Shown here piece by piece: positions 1 to 11,009 of a stretch of 64,000 nucleotides of DNA; position 1 is the first letter of the stretch; each line of letters opens with the position of its first letter. The notes beneath the pieces are model-generated. The model was not told where the DNA came from. It made no database searches and saw nothing but the letters and a program-made list of their open reading frames with translations. A program made the translations under genes and the position numbers. This stretch comes from Pogonophryne albipinna. Its lineage: Eukaryota; Chordata; Actinopteri; Perciformes; Artedidraconidae. Location: the NCBI GenBank assembly GCA_028583405.1, contig CM053260.1, forward strand, positions 19,732,813 through 19,796,812, read 5' to 3'.

Positions 1-38
1 CTACAGACCAATAAGTAATCTTCCTCCTTCCCTTGCAG

Positions 39-3000
39 GTGTGGTTCATTCTGACCTGAAATTGTTCCTAGAGACAAACCTGCCCCTCTCTGGGAAGAAG
101 AAGGCCGTGTTGGGGGTTTCAGATTCCAAGGTCGGAGCATCTCTACAAGAAGAATTTACTGTGTCCATCCAGACTGGGGGGGTGGTGGCAGAGATTAGCA
201 GAGGTGAGGATCATTTACCTGCCTGAGTTTTTTTTATTACTTTTTTAAAAGGAATATCCTAGCTGTAAGGTTATGGTCTGTTGTGATGCAATTTTTTTAA
301 ACTCTGAAACTCATGAAGGTTCATACTGAAAATCTGAACAGGCACTGGTCACATGCTGTTCTGCCACTCTTCCACTGAACTCAACACATCTAATCTGTTG
401 TCTGTTCTGTCAGGTCTGCGGCTGCACTTCCACTCGCTGGTGAAGGGTCTCACTGGCCTGGCTGCCTCCAAGGCACAGCTGGGTCTGGGCCACAGCTACT
501 CCAGATCTAAAGTAAAGTTCAATGTCAACAGAGTGGACAACATGATCATCCAGTCCATTGCTCTGTTGGACCAGCTGGACAAGGACATCAACACTTTCTC
601 CATGCGTGTTCGGTAAGTACATCTGATAAAACTAGTTAGACAAACACGGGAACTAACATTAAACTGAGAAACTGACTTCCAACAATAAAATGTAATGTTA
701 AAAGCTCATTGAGCCAATTTATTTCAAAAAAGTAATGCAACTTGGTGACGAGACCATTTGTGTAAAAAGTGCACTCTAGAAGTCTTTCTGCAAAAAGGAG
801 CATAATGATATTCAATATAGCCGCAATTTCTTGAGGCTATATTGATGTCCTCAGTTGTAATGATGTATCAATCTGTCAATCCACTGATTTCCTGTGCTGA
901 CAACTTCCATGTAACCCTGAACAACTGAGGAAAGCCGTTCGAAATTTGCTACAGAAAGTGGTTCTTGTGCGTCTGACATCTAACAATCATTTCCTTGTGT
1001 CTTCAGTGAATGGTATGGATACCACTTCCCAGAGCTGGTCAGAATTGTGCCAGACAACTCTATGTACTGCCGCATGGCTCAGCTCATCGGTAACAGGAAG
1101 GAGCTTTCAGAGGAGAATCTGGAGAGCATGGAGGCCGTGGTGATGGACGGCGCCAAGGCTCAGGCCATCCTGGAAGCATCCCGTTCCTCCATGGGTACGC
1201 AAACATCATTTAATCTTTGGCATCTGTACACATCACGTGCATTTAAAAAAAAATAAAAAACACCATGCCCCCTATTTGCCCACCCTGGACTAATGCATGT
1301 CCTTGGTGATTAACACAGGGGGGCAAATTGAATCTCTCATAAACCTGTAGTGAAGGAACACCGTCCTCTCTGCGGATCCTGTCGGGAGAAACAAACCAAT
1401 GCAATGACTTGTCAGTGAAATCTCTTTGGTTGTGTGCAACCTACTGCACAACATGGTTAATGGCGCTGGTAGTAAACCTCTGCTTAACACCTTTTCTTAA
1501 TCTATCATTCAGGTATGGACATCTCACCCATTGATCTGATCAACATTGAGAGATTCTCCACTCGCGTGGTGGCTCTGGCTGAATATCGACTCGGGCTGCA
1601 AGAGTACCTGCGCTGCAAGATGGCCCAAGTGGCGCCAAATCTGGCAGCTTTAATCGGAGAAGTGGTGAGTTAAAGTGTTATTTGTTCGCTGTATACAAAT
1701 TACTCGAGGACCAATGATGTTTTTACCAAATCTGTCAATCCCCTGAATCTCTGTGTTGATACTTCCGGTCCTGACGGTCCTCCTGAGTAATCCGTTTCTC
1801 ATGGTAACTCCACCAAAGCTCTGTTTGTCATTGAGCCCTAATGCCCTTTTCTTCTTCAGGTTGGAGCGCGTCTGATCTCCCATGCCGGAAGTCTAACAAA
1901 CCTCGCCAAATACCCAGCCTCCACCGTCCAGATCCTGGGAGCAGAGAAGGCCCTGTTCAGGTACTGGGGCACCCCCTCCCTGCTGGGGAATAAAGTGGCT
2001 ACAGTGATGGCAGGGCGGGGCAGGAACCGAGCAGGGTGACTGGAGAGGGCTAAGGTCTCATCCAGAGTGATCCCTCTCACCCAATGCACCCCCACAGTCT
2101 GAGCAGCCACTCAGCACTGAGGTAGAACATCTGATGCACTAGTTAGTCAAAAACACAGGCACTAACATCAAACTAATCAAGGAACTGACCTCCAACAATA
2201 ACATGTAATGCTAAAAGTTTGTTGAGCCAATTTATTTCAAATAAGCAGTGAAACTTAACTCTTAAGACAATTTGTGTAAAAAAAGTGCTCGTAATTTCTT
2301 ACAGCTGTATTGGTGTCCTCGGTTGTAATGATGTATCAATCTGTCAATCCACTGATTTCCTGTGCTGACAACTTCCATCTAACCCTGAACAACTGAGGAA
2401 AGCTGTTAGAAATTTGCTGCAGAAAGTAGTTTAAAGAAAATATATTTTCAAAACAAATATTAAATAATTCATAGAAAAACTCAGGAGTTTCATGTTTTGA
2501 CAGTTTCTGGTTTTATTGTCAAACAGAGCATTAAAGACCAAAGGAAACACCCCCAAGTACGGCCTGATCTTCCACTCGACGTTCATCGGGCGCGCTGCAG
2601 CCAAGAACAAAGGCCGCATCTCCAGATATCTGGCCAACAAGTGCACCATCGCCTCCCGCATTGACTGTTTCTCTGGTGAGCTACACGGCCTTGTTGAATT
2701 TCCTTTGTGGCATTATTGCAATGATGTTTACATTTTTCGTCAACAGTAGTCATCCTTCGGGTTGGTGGTGATAAACTTTATTCTGAGCAAAGCCACGAAG
2801 TTGCTAAACTGCTGTAATTGTCTTTACAATTTTTTATTTATTTTATGTCTTTGCTTGCAGAGGTACCCACAAGTGTGTACGGTGACAAGCTGCGCGGACA
2901 GGTGGAAGAACGCTTGGCTTTCTATGAGACGGGCGATGTGCCACGCAAGAATCTGGATGTCATGAAAGAAGCTGTGAAAGAGGTGAGCTCAGAGAACCAG

Positions 3001-3859
3001 TCGCAGCTGTGTGCTACACACGTGACGCATGGATCAAATGTTTCCTATACAAAGTTCAGAGTCTGTTAATGCTGTGGATGATGACAAGCTTTGTCCTGAC
3101 CCTACTGTGGGGGTACAAAATGATTTAATGAGCCTGACGCAGCATTAGGATATAGAAATTATGGAAAGAAATACAAGCCAGTTTGCAACCATTTAATGTT
3201 TGTTTTCTTGTCTTAGGCTACTGATGTCGCAACTGAGATCAAACGGAAACTTGAGAAGAAGGAAAAGAAACGCAAGAAGCGTGAAAAGAAGATGCAAGAA
3301 GATGCTGGCGAGACCAACGGTGAAGCTGAGGTAAGCAGGTTGGATGTACTTTCAGGACACGCATGTTTTGATTTGAGATTTGACCCTCACATGGTCCTCT
3401 CTCAGTGTACGACATGCTAAATTATCATGACTCCGAACCATTGGCTGGTCCCAAATAATGGACCCGATCACTGAAGTGAGTCAGACATTGCATCCACAAA
3501 GAGCAGGATGTGTGTATATACATTGAGGGCTAGCTTGGAGTAAAACATGAATATAGTTAACCCTTTTTACTGTCTTGCAGGCAGAAAATGGCGACGCAGA
3601 CACAAAGCCAGCGGCCGAGGAGATGGAGGTGGAAGCAGCCCCTGCGGCACAGAACGGAGCAGAGGACACCCCAGGGAAGAAGAAAAAGAAGCGCAAATCT
3701 GAGGCCGTGGAGGTTGCTGTGGTCGAAGAGGAAACGGAAACACCTTCCAAGAAGAAAAAGAAGCGAAAGTCTGAGGCTATTGAAGCAGAGCCTGCAGAAG
3801 AGACTGAAACACCAGTGTCTGAGAAGAAGAAGAAAAAGAAGAAAGAAACCACAGACTAG
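39..3859 (+). CDS. nop56: NOP56 ribonucleoprotein, 3' nine coding exons (5' partial)
   Basis: Core protein of the box C/D snoRNP, which 2'-O-methylates rRNA in the nucleolus. Exons read in phase at 39-203, 414-612, 1007-1194, 1513-1664, 1860-1960, 2527-2675, 2861-2982, 3217-3330 and 3581-3859, all with GT-AG junctions and a TAG stop at 3857-3859. The NOSIC/Nop domain is recognisable: [24 protein letters not shown] text in exon 2, the [20 protein letters not shown] segment over exons 3-4, and [20 protein letters not shown] in exon 5. The C-terminal exon encodes an acidic tail with repeated lysine clusters ([10 protein letters not shown] twice), typical of NOP56/NOP58. The N-terminal exons lie upstream of the window. 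Five introns carry box C/D snoRNAs, so this gene is also a snoRNA host. NOP58 is the closest alternative, but the exon sequences and the SNORD56/57 content fit NOP56. Confidence 0.97.
849..930 (+). ncRNA. box C/D snoRNA, SNORD110-like copy 1 (nop56 intron)
   Basis: A perfect 9-bp terminal stem (849-857 CCTCAGTTG with 922-930 CAACTGAGG) closes the element. C box ATGATGT is at 860-866, D' CTGA at 884-887 and D CTGA at 925-928. The 16 nt ATCAATCTGTCAATCC before D' complement 18S rRNA GGAUUGACAGAUUGAU. By the D+5 rule this points at the U of GGAU, the human U1288 site assigned to SNORD110. The C box differs from the consensus in its last base. The 18S sequence is from memory. Confidence 0.85.
1701..1789 (+). 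ncRNA. box C/D snoRNA, SNORD110-like copy 2, diverged (nop56 intron)
   Basis: The terminal stem is formed by TACTCGAGGACC (1701-1712) and GGTCCTCCTGAGTA (1776-1789). C box ATGATGT is at 1714-1720, D' CTGA at 1743-1746 and D CTGA at 1783-1786. The guide AATCTGTCAATCC just before D' matches the same 18S target as copies 1 and 3 over 13 nt. The rest of the RNA differs strongly from the other two, so this is the older paralogue. Confidence 0.8.
2130..2430 (+). repeat. duplicated nop56 intron block (partner of about 630-960)
   Basis: The intron after exon 5 repeats much of the intron after exon 2. Shared text includes CTAGTTAG...CAAA, CCAACAATAA, GAGCCAATTTATTTCAAA and TTTGTGTAAAAA, followed by the snoRNA. 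The similarity extends well outside the snoRNA, so copy 3 arose by duplication of an intron segment rather than by retroposition of the RNA alone. Confidence 0.75.
2317..2398 (+). ncRNA. box C/D snoRNA, SNORD110-like copy 3 (nop56 intron)
   Basis: Nearly identical to the copy at 849-930. The stem is CCTCGGTTG (2317-2325) with CAACTGAGG (2390-2398), which creates one G-U pair. C box ATGATGT is at 2328-2334 and D' CTGA at 2352-2355, with a D CTGA inside the 3' stem. The 16-nt guide to 18S GGAUUGACAGAUUGAU is unchanged. The flanking intron is also copied from the copy-1 intron. Confidence 0.85.
2716..2790 (+). ncRNA. SNORD56: box C/D snoRNA SNORD56 (U56), nop56 intron
   Basis: C box ATGATGT is at 2721-2727 and D box CTGA at 2783-2786, with a short terminal stem TTGC/GCAA. 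The element ATTTTTCGTCA (2731-2741) is complementary to 18S UGACGAAAAAU. Taking CAGT (2745-2748) as a degenerate D', the fifth upstream base G faces the C of GUGACG, which is the human C517 site known for U56. The host gene is the same as in mammals. Confidence 0.85.
3068..3146 (+). ncRNA. SNORD57: box C/D snoRNA SNORD57 (U57), nop56 intron
   Basis: A perfect stem AATGCTG (3068-3074)/CAGCATT (3140-3146) encloses consensus C box ATGATGA (3078-3084), D' CTGA (3096-3099), C' ATGATTT (3120-3126) and D CTGA (3134-3137). The guide TGATTTAATGAGC (3121-3133) pairs perfectly with 18S GCUCAUUAAAUCA, and the D+5 rule selects A99, the known U57 target. This is the clearest snoRNA in the window. Confidence 0.92.
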
Positions 3860-4045
3860 AACATGTGGTCAAAGACTAATCTTTATTTTTTTTGTACAGC
3901 TTATTTTTTATCCATTTTATGCTTGATCCTACACTAGTAAGCATCTTTATGTTCCCGCTCGTTTGGCAAGTTAGACTGCAAAGAAATGATTATGACTGTG
4001 CCTTGATGTCGGTTACATTTATTTGTACTTTTGTAAATAGCGATC

Positions 4046-4051
4046 ATTAAA
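4046..4051 (+). terminator. nop56 polyadenylation signal (ATTAAA)
   Basis: ATTAAA lies about 190 bp after the nop56 stop codon in AT-rich 3' UTR (TTGTACTTTTGTAAATAG upstream). It is the only good candidate before the sequence becomes intergenic, with cleavage expected about 15-25 nt downstream. Confidence 0.6.
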
Positions 4052-4074
4052 TTTTGTCAAAAGAGAAACCAACT

Positions 4075-4547
4075 GTCACGCTTTGCTTAATGCTCACTTG
4101 TATTGGCATCTTCGTCAAACCTTTGCTGAGGCTCAAGTCCTGTGGTTATAATGCTGTCATCTAACCAGGCAGTGAAGTCCTCCAGCCTCTCACTATCTGT
4201 TACCAAAGCCCACTTGTGTATAGTTCACCAGGAAATCACAGGGTGTAAATGATTTTGATAAATGTATCGGATTAAACTGATCACATTAATGATGGCTCGG
4301 CTCTATTGTCATTAATCCACATTCACCAGCATCCTCGGCTTAAATATAAATTGCCAATCAGTAATTGCACGGATCTAGCAAGTGACTTAAAAACCTTTTC
4401 TTCCCTTTTCACTTCTGCAGTCTGTCACATCTTGCTTGTTTCTGAAGGCTGTCAATTGGGTCTAAAAATCAGTTTTATTAGTCATTTTATGACTAATGCT
4501 AATTTTTATTTATCAGCGTTTCAGTCAAATTGACACAATTCCTAGAA
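4075..4547. other. intergenic, no gene seen
   Basis: Between the nop56 3' end and the left edge of the tandem duplication I see only AT-rich sequence with short chance open frames and no recognisable domain or repeat. Confidence 0.6.
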
Positions 4548-4810
4548 TTGTCTTAATTCCAAACTTTTATAACATTTGAGTTGCAAATCTTTGCTTGATC
4601 ACATCACAAGTACTGCAGCCTTAGATTTGTCATTGTTTTTGACTCGATCATTAAAGGTAGGTAAGAATGGAGAAACCGGGTCGAGTGCGCTAGAATTTGA
4701 ATGTACGCAGCCGAAAAAAATCTGCACCTTCCTTCAGACTTCTCTCCAACACACACGAACGCGCACATGACCAATGAGGGCACGAGATGGAAGGCTGACG
4801 GGCAGGTAGG

Positions 4811-6448
4811 CCCAGGCATGAAAATCACTCACCTTTCGGCGAAATTCGCCGTTTTGAATCCAAAATAGGTAGTTTGTGTGATTCATGTAGATCTGCAATA
4901 AAAATATTTTTGGGGTATGGGGGGGTCTGGGACCCGGAGTAATCTGCGGCCGCGAGCTGTTATGTGCCATCATGACACACATGGTGTTCTTTTTTTATAT
5001 ATTATAATGCAGCGCGAGCTGTGTGCTCGAGTCTTCCTGCCTGTCGGCTCTGCTGCTCCGCGATGATGGTCTAGCTTCAGCAGCTACAATACCTACGGTG
5101 CGTTCGTTAATATTAACTGTGCGGTCCGGAGTCACTGTGGCACAGACTGGACCGCTGGTGAACAGCTGTTAGAATGGGCCGTTCAGGTGTTAAGAGCAGA
5201 GCTCCCTGTCGGAGCGGCAGAGCGTGATGTGAACTGAAAAGTTTTTCTGTCGCAATATTATCGTTGAGCTGGCTAACTAGCATACATTGTCACTCTCTGC
5301 TAACGTTAGCTTTAGCCTTAGTTTTCTAATAGTTTTTTTTTCATAGGCTATAAACGGAGGTGGTATAAGTATAGATATTGTACTTGAGTAAAAGTAGAAG
5401 CACTCAGATCTTGTACTAGAGTAAAAGTAGAAGTACCAGAGTGTAGGAATACTCTGTTAGTAAAAGTACTGCATTCAAAATGTTCCTCAAGTAAAAGTAG
5501 AAAAGTATTCTCATCAAAATCTAGTGAAAGTAGCGACAGTAAAAGTAGTCTTTGTGCAGATTGGTCCATTTCAGAATAATATATATGATATGTTTTATAA
5601 TGATTGATCATGAAAGTGTTCTCAAAGCTGGTGAAGGTGCAGCTAGTTTGAATGACGTTGTATACTGCAGGGTAGCTTGTGGATTTACTCCAGGTGGAAC
5701 TAAAGTCTGATTTAACACTTGATCTGATTTCACATCATTCATCCAGATCTGTGAAGTAACTAAAGGTATTAATACATGTAGTGGAGTCAAAGTACACCAT
5801 TTACCTCTGAACTGTAGAGGAGAAGAAGAACAAAGTAGCAAAACATTGAAATACTTAAATAAAGTACAAGTATCTCAAAATTGTACCCAAGTATAGTACT
5901 TGAGTTTATGAATTTAGTTACTTTACACCAGATGCCATAAAGATAGAAAGACTAAGCCTTGCACAGAGGCATGACAATAGATTTTCAAAATGCTCAACAG
6001 TGCTGCCAAAATTATAAAATGACTGCTACACAATTAAAATAAATGCTTTTATATATTTCTATTAGATGTGACTCTTTAGCGTTTCTGTTATTATTACCAC
6101 TGCTGCTTTAGTTGTTTTGACTGCTAAAATCCTCTGTTATTCCTCATTTTAAAGCCGATATTCCGTGGGGTCGGGGGGCTCGGGTCCTTGTCACCTTTTC
6201 CATACCTGATGAGTTTGCATCCCTGATAATACTTAGTAAGGAGGCCATAATATTTTTGACTCATGGCTGAAGTTAAGTTTCTCCAGCTCCCCAGGTTGGC
6301 AAAAAAATGCATCTCAAAGTGCATCAGATTGATGCTTTAAAATATGGAATATTCAAAATTTTCTTCCGGGGGAGCATGCCCCCGGACCCCCCTAGAGGGA
6401 TAATATCCTTCTCACCTTTTTCACCCCTGACCCGTTTTCATGCCTGGG
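4811..6448. mobile_element. non-autonomous TIR DNA element, copy A only
   Basis: The element starts CCCAGGCATGAAAA and ends TTTTCATGCCTGGG, a perfect 14-bp terminal inverted repeat. TAGG flanks both ends (4807-4810 and 6449-6452). Copy B keeps the empty site GGCAGGTAGGCCATCC near 13780-13795, so both boundaries are certain. The interior is non-coding with G-rich patches such as GGGGGGGTCTGGGACCC and AGCATGCCCCCGGACC. A second MITE sits inside it. The superfamily is unclear, since a 4-bp target duplication is not hAT-like. Confidence 0.88.
5354..5930. mobile_element. hAT-like MITE nested in the TIR element
   Basis: Begins GGAGGTGGTATAAGTA and ends AGTTACTTTACACCA, with many internal TACTTGAGTAAAAGTA-type motifs. 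These are hallmarks of a very common teleost MITE. It resembles the element at 30394-30948. The exact ends are uncertain because the inverted repeats are degenerate. Confidence 0.65.
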
Positions 6449-6689
6449 TAGGCCATCCAAAATAATTGGTCGTGCTTTTTACAGCACCACGGCTTCCACA
6501 GATTACATTTTTGTATGTATTTATTGTCAAAGCATTTAATGTAATCATTGCTATCTGGATGTTAAGAGCATTCCATGGAATATAACAAAGTATTTCTGAA
6601 GTGAATTACCTACCCTAGCTTTAAGTCCTGTGTAACATTTCCTATTCCAGTCAATTAAAAAAATGTAAGCTCCTGAAAATACTGTTTTC

Positions 6690-6885
6690 CATCACTGGTG
6701 GCCTGACCATTGGAGCAGCAGTAGCTCTGTATGGTTTTGGGAACCATAGGGTGCGAGTCCCAGTTGGACCAGACGGTGTGGACTGGTAACGGCAGGTGTT
6801 CTTGAGCAAGGCACCACATCCAAACAGCTCACTGGCCCTGAAACACTGGCAGCCCTTTCGCTCTGCCACCTCTTCAATTATTGAA
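6690..6885 (+). repeat. tRNA-derived SINE-like repeat (duplication copy A)
   Basis: TAGCTCTGTATGG resembles an RNA polymerase III A box, and GGGTGCGAGTCCC about 35 bp downstream resembles a B box. Next comes TTCTTGAGCAAGGCACC, a core commonly seen in fish SINEs. No poly-A or clear 3' tail was found. The same repeat occurs in copy B. Confidence 0.5.
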
Positions 6886-9104
6886 TACTTCTAGGTCGTT
6901 TTTAGTGTTTATACATGAACATGCAAGTGTATTTCCAGCCTGTTAGTAAATCTATACCAGATCGAAAAAATCAGGGATTAATAAAAAATATTATCTGCAC
7001 AATTTGATTACTTTGCATCCAGCCTGTCCTGAACATGTTGGCACAGTGGTCTCCCTCAATCATTTACATCAAATACATTTCTTTGCTGCACTGAACTTAG
7101 TTTCATTGAGTATGAAGCAACCCGTGGGCTTAAATCCAGAAAAACATTGTGTTGAGTAAATATTGATGCAACCGATACAAACTGTTCAGAACTTTTAATT
7201 TGGACAACAAGGATTAAACCAATGTTAAAATGACATCAAATCCAAGGCTGGGCAGGTGAAAACCAGCCAACTAGTAAGAGTTGAGGAATGAGAGACAGAT
7301 GGGAGGGAAACGGGGCAGAAAGAAAAGTCAAGCTATCAACTCAAGTCACCCTCAATATAAGGATTCACAGATGCGGGAGACCAAAGTTACAAAAACGTTT
7401 TTCTTCTAAAATAAAAAAAGGCCTTTGCCGTGAAAATGATGTGTAGAATCTATGTACATCACTCTCAGATCATGTATGCATACAAAAAAAATCCACATCA
7501 CAGGATGCTTGTGTTCAAGTATATTCACCAACTTCATCTCCATGATTAAGCATTCTCGTCTTTCCACATTGTTTTTTTTTTTTTTTTGAAATAAAATGTC
7601 CTTCAAAATAAAAACCAAATGCAGAATACCACATTTTATGTCCTACCAATACATATATACTGTATAAATACATACATAAATATATTTTACATACAACAGC
7701 CATAAATTTGAAAAGGGGATATACAGAGCAAAGGGGAGGGTGGGTGGTAGTGTGTGTTTTTAGCTTGTGTTGTAAAATGGTTTGTCCCTCTATGATCTCG
7801 TCAGTCAGATACGCAGGTGTGGTGCTGTGTGTTGGTGTGTGTGTGTCCATGTTCGCACCACACACACACTGCAGATGTGGCCGTCTCAGTTGGCCCAGTA
7901 GGGGGAGCTGCCGTAGCTCGACTTGTTGACTTGGCTCTTCTGCTGCAGGCTGTTGGACTGGCCCCGCTGGTTGGGAACCCCCTGAACACACAGAGAAATA
8001 CAAATTAGCTTCTCAGAAACTCACGGGTAAAAGCCTGAGCGACCATAAAGTGTCTGCGGCGTGGGTTACCTGTCCATCCTGAGCAAGATGGTGGTGCAGC
8101 AGCTGTGAGTGTGGTTGCTGGTGAGGCAGGATGTGGAGGAACGGAGCCGGTGCATAGCCTCCAGGAGCTGCTCCAGGGTTCAGAGGCCCCGGGCCCCCCA
8201 GTGCTGATGGCAGACTGAAGGGAGGAGGGGTCCCCGCATGGAATCCCTGCTTATCAAAAGACTGGAGAACGAAGATGAGGCATCAATTAATCAGGTCTTA
8301 ATGATCTGTTGGTATAAACAACAACTACACAGCAAGAAACAGGACAGGAGTTGTGAGAGGCTCACCTGCGTCTTATTGTAAACACTTCCACTGATGTCTG
8401 GCACACCCGAGTTACTGGACGTAACGGAGACGCCTAGGAGAGTTACGCACCAACATTTCTATTAATTTAATTTACTAAGAGTTAAAAATAGGTTATGCAG
8501 ACGTGTGGAATGGGATACGCTGAGCTATCCAAAGCTTGAGAATAGGGGCTCTGATACTAAATAAAAATGATTTACAGTATATATTAATCACAAATCTAGA
8601 ATTAGAGAGCCTGAATAAATAAAAAACACCAAACACTAACCAAATAACCTCAAAACTAAACTGATCTAAATCCAACTACTATCCAAAAATAGTATTTCAT
8701 CAGTTTAAACATTGGTATAACATAAGTAAGATAAGCACAGAAACATAAGGGAAAATAAAAGTATATTTCTAAGTAAAGGAACTTGTTGAAACCCCCCCCC
8801 AGCCATTTAGGGTAGTCAAGCTCAGACATATATTAACAACACATGCTTTTAATTATAATTCCGGACAATTTGAAAAATTATCATTATAAAAAGACGTGTC
8901 TATTTGTCGTACCTTTGCCAGGCCCAGAAGCAGCAGATTTGGCTTGTGCCTGTGAGGAGGAGTTGTATCCTTTACTGTAGTCGACTCCTGCCGGCCCCGC
9001 TGTCAGCTCCTCGTACCCTGCACAGGAAAACAAAGTTCAGCGCTCGAGCAAAACACATCACTTCCTGTGCAAGACAAACCCCAATACTAATAACAAAAGT
9101 GTTT

Positions 9105-9482
9105 AGTATAGTATTCGTTTTATTTGTCCCCGAGGGGAAAATGGGTTGCAGCACATCACAAAGGCATTTAAAAAGATAAGACAATACGTCACTGACAACA
9201 ACATAGACACAGATTAAAACAAACAGAAAACCAGATATCGGCAGACATGACAAGGGGCCTATCGGCCCTCATTTGCGAAATAGGGGGGACAGGGCCAGAC
9301 CAGCTGGGCAAACAGTGCGACCTAGCCATCATTTATTTAGGAGTTTGATGGCTTGTGGGACGAAAGACAGCCGAGATCTGTTCTTTTTTAACAGAGGGGC
9401 ACGATATCTCCGCCCGGATGGCAACAGTTCAAAGTAAGAGGCAAGAGGGTGCCTCAGGTCACTGACAATATTGTGTGCCAAT
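9105..9482 (-). mobile_element. 5'-truncated LINE fragment, Rex/CR1-like (copy A)
   Basis: The minus strand encodes a short C-terminal peptide with LPSGRRYRAPL, then RSRLSFVPQAIKLLNK and a stop. That is the usual end of fish Rex1/CR1-group reverse transcriptase polyproteins. It is followed by a 3' end containing CCCCTCGGGGACAAATAAAA. The hAT-like element starting at 9483 interrupts its upstream side. Confidence 0.6.
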
Positions 9483-10537
9483 TAGGGCTGCAACAAACGA
9501 CTAATTTGATAATCGATTAATTAAACGATTAATCGACTATTCGGACTATTATGCCTTGGACAATTTCTTAAACGCTCTTATTTAGCCATCAACTTTTAGA
9601 TTTAGCTTGAGGTTGTTTTAGGCATGTGGAAACTAACAATGAAGACAATAAAGATGAATACTTGATTCATAAATACATATTATTAAATTAACTAAACACA
9701 TTTTGAACAAAATTAACATTGCTTTTTATTTAAATTAAATAAATAATATTTCACATCAAAAGAAACAACAATGTTTTAACAAATCGTATTAAATAATCTG
9801 ATGACAGAACTGTAAACAGAATAGCTGAAACTTTAACAAAATAAATAACTCAGTTTCCTCTAATCATTAACCCATGTTTGTATAATTGAGTTAACTCTGT
9901 GTGTTGCTGCTAGCATACATAATACCTGACGTGGAAACGTTACTCGTGGATGGGGATACAGAGCTACTAGAAAGACAGTCGAACCCGGTGCATTCCTCCG
10001 TCTGGATGTGGAGCACTTTTGCTAAATGTTTAGACAAAATGATCGTGTTACCGCCCTCACATGCTAAACTCTTATTGCACTTTTGGTAACGAGCATTGTC
10101 CACATCGAGACGGGTAAAGTTTAACCAGACCTCGGAGCGCGTTCTCTCCGACCATCTCCTCCGTGTGTGTGTGTTGCTGCATGTAGCAGCTACGTGTGTG
10201 TAAACTGCCCCGCCCCCTCCCAAGCAGACGGGGGAGAGAGATCTCTCTTCTGGATTGGAAAGATCGAAAATACATCATAGACGCATTTTTTTGTCTTTTT
10301 GCGTATTAGAAACGAGTTGGCGAAACTAAAACTGCGATATAATGCTTATGTAGCAATAATACATGACATATATTTTTTAAATGTCTCCAGTACCGATAAA
10401 AAGACCAATAACGTTGGAGCTTAACGGCGCGTAAAACACATGTGATGACGTCACCAACAAATCGACGACTGAATTAGTTGGCAACTAATTTGGTAATCGA
10501 TTTTAATCGATTAAATCGATTAGTTGTTGCACCCCTA
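9483..10537 (-). mobile_element. hAT-like element with BED-finger remnant (copy A)
   Basis: Ends TAGGGCTGCAACAAACGAC and GTTGTTGCACCCCTA. Perfect 8-bp target duplication GTGCCAAT (9475-9482 and 10538-10545) marks it as hAT. Subterminal arms are full of ATCGATTAA-type motifs. The minus strand has a frame (about 10223-9891) with a BED-like zinc finger (W, two Cys in YQKCNKSLAC, then LSKHLAKVLH). No catalytic transposase domain is present, so it is non-autonomous. Confidence 0.88.
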
Positions 10538-10955
10538 GTGCCAATTTTAAAAAACTGCCCTTGTATAAGCATTCTATATTAGCAAATGAGATTGTCAATT
10601 TACTGGACAATGTTATGGCAGCTCCTTGAATGAATGTCCTGTTGTGAACAATGGTGTTCACTGACCTGAGCTGAAGGCGTGCTGTCCGTAGCCGCTGGGC
10701 TGCTGCTGCTGCGTCTGCTGCTGGAAGGGGCTGGCCGAGGGGTTTCCCAGACCCAGGCCCATGCTGTGCTGCTTGGCAGAGGCTGGACCCCCGGGAGGAA
10801 CGAACATGTGGCCGTACTGGAAGGCAGCAGCGTTGGCCACGGCGCCCGGCATCCCCGCGTAGTAAGGCAAGCCTGTGTAGCTGTAGCCCGGGGGCAGGAA
10901 GGCCTGCTGGCTGCTGTGGTGCTGCGGCTGGCCCTGGGGCTGCTGGGCCTGGGGG

Positions 10956-10957
<2 letters not shown>

Positions 10958-11008
<51 letters not shown>
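10958..11008. repeat. (CTG)17 trinucleotide tract, polyQ on minus strand (copy A)
   Basis: Seventeen uninterrupted CTG units, read as CAG on the coding strand, encode a glutamine run in the truncated ubap2 copy. The allele in copy B has 21 units. Confidence 0.95.

Positions 11009-11009
<1 letters not shown>

Noticed and set aside
1360..1465. Possible H/ACA or SNORD86-like RNA in the nop56 intron after exon 3 (TGTGCA...TGCACA hairpin, ACA near 1450)
   Set aside because: Only one convincing hairpin, no clear H box or guide pocket, and no C/D box pair. Not enough to call.
3481..3852. Minus-strand 123-codon frame rich in F and S
   Set aside because: Antisense of the lysine-rich tail of nop56.
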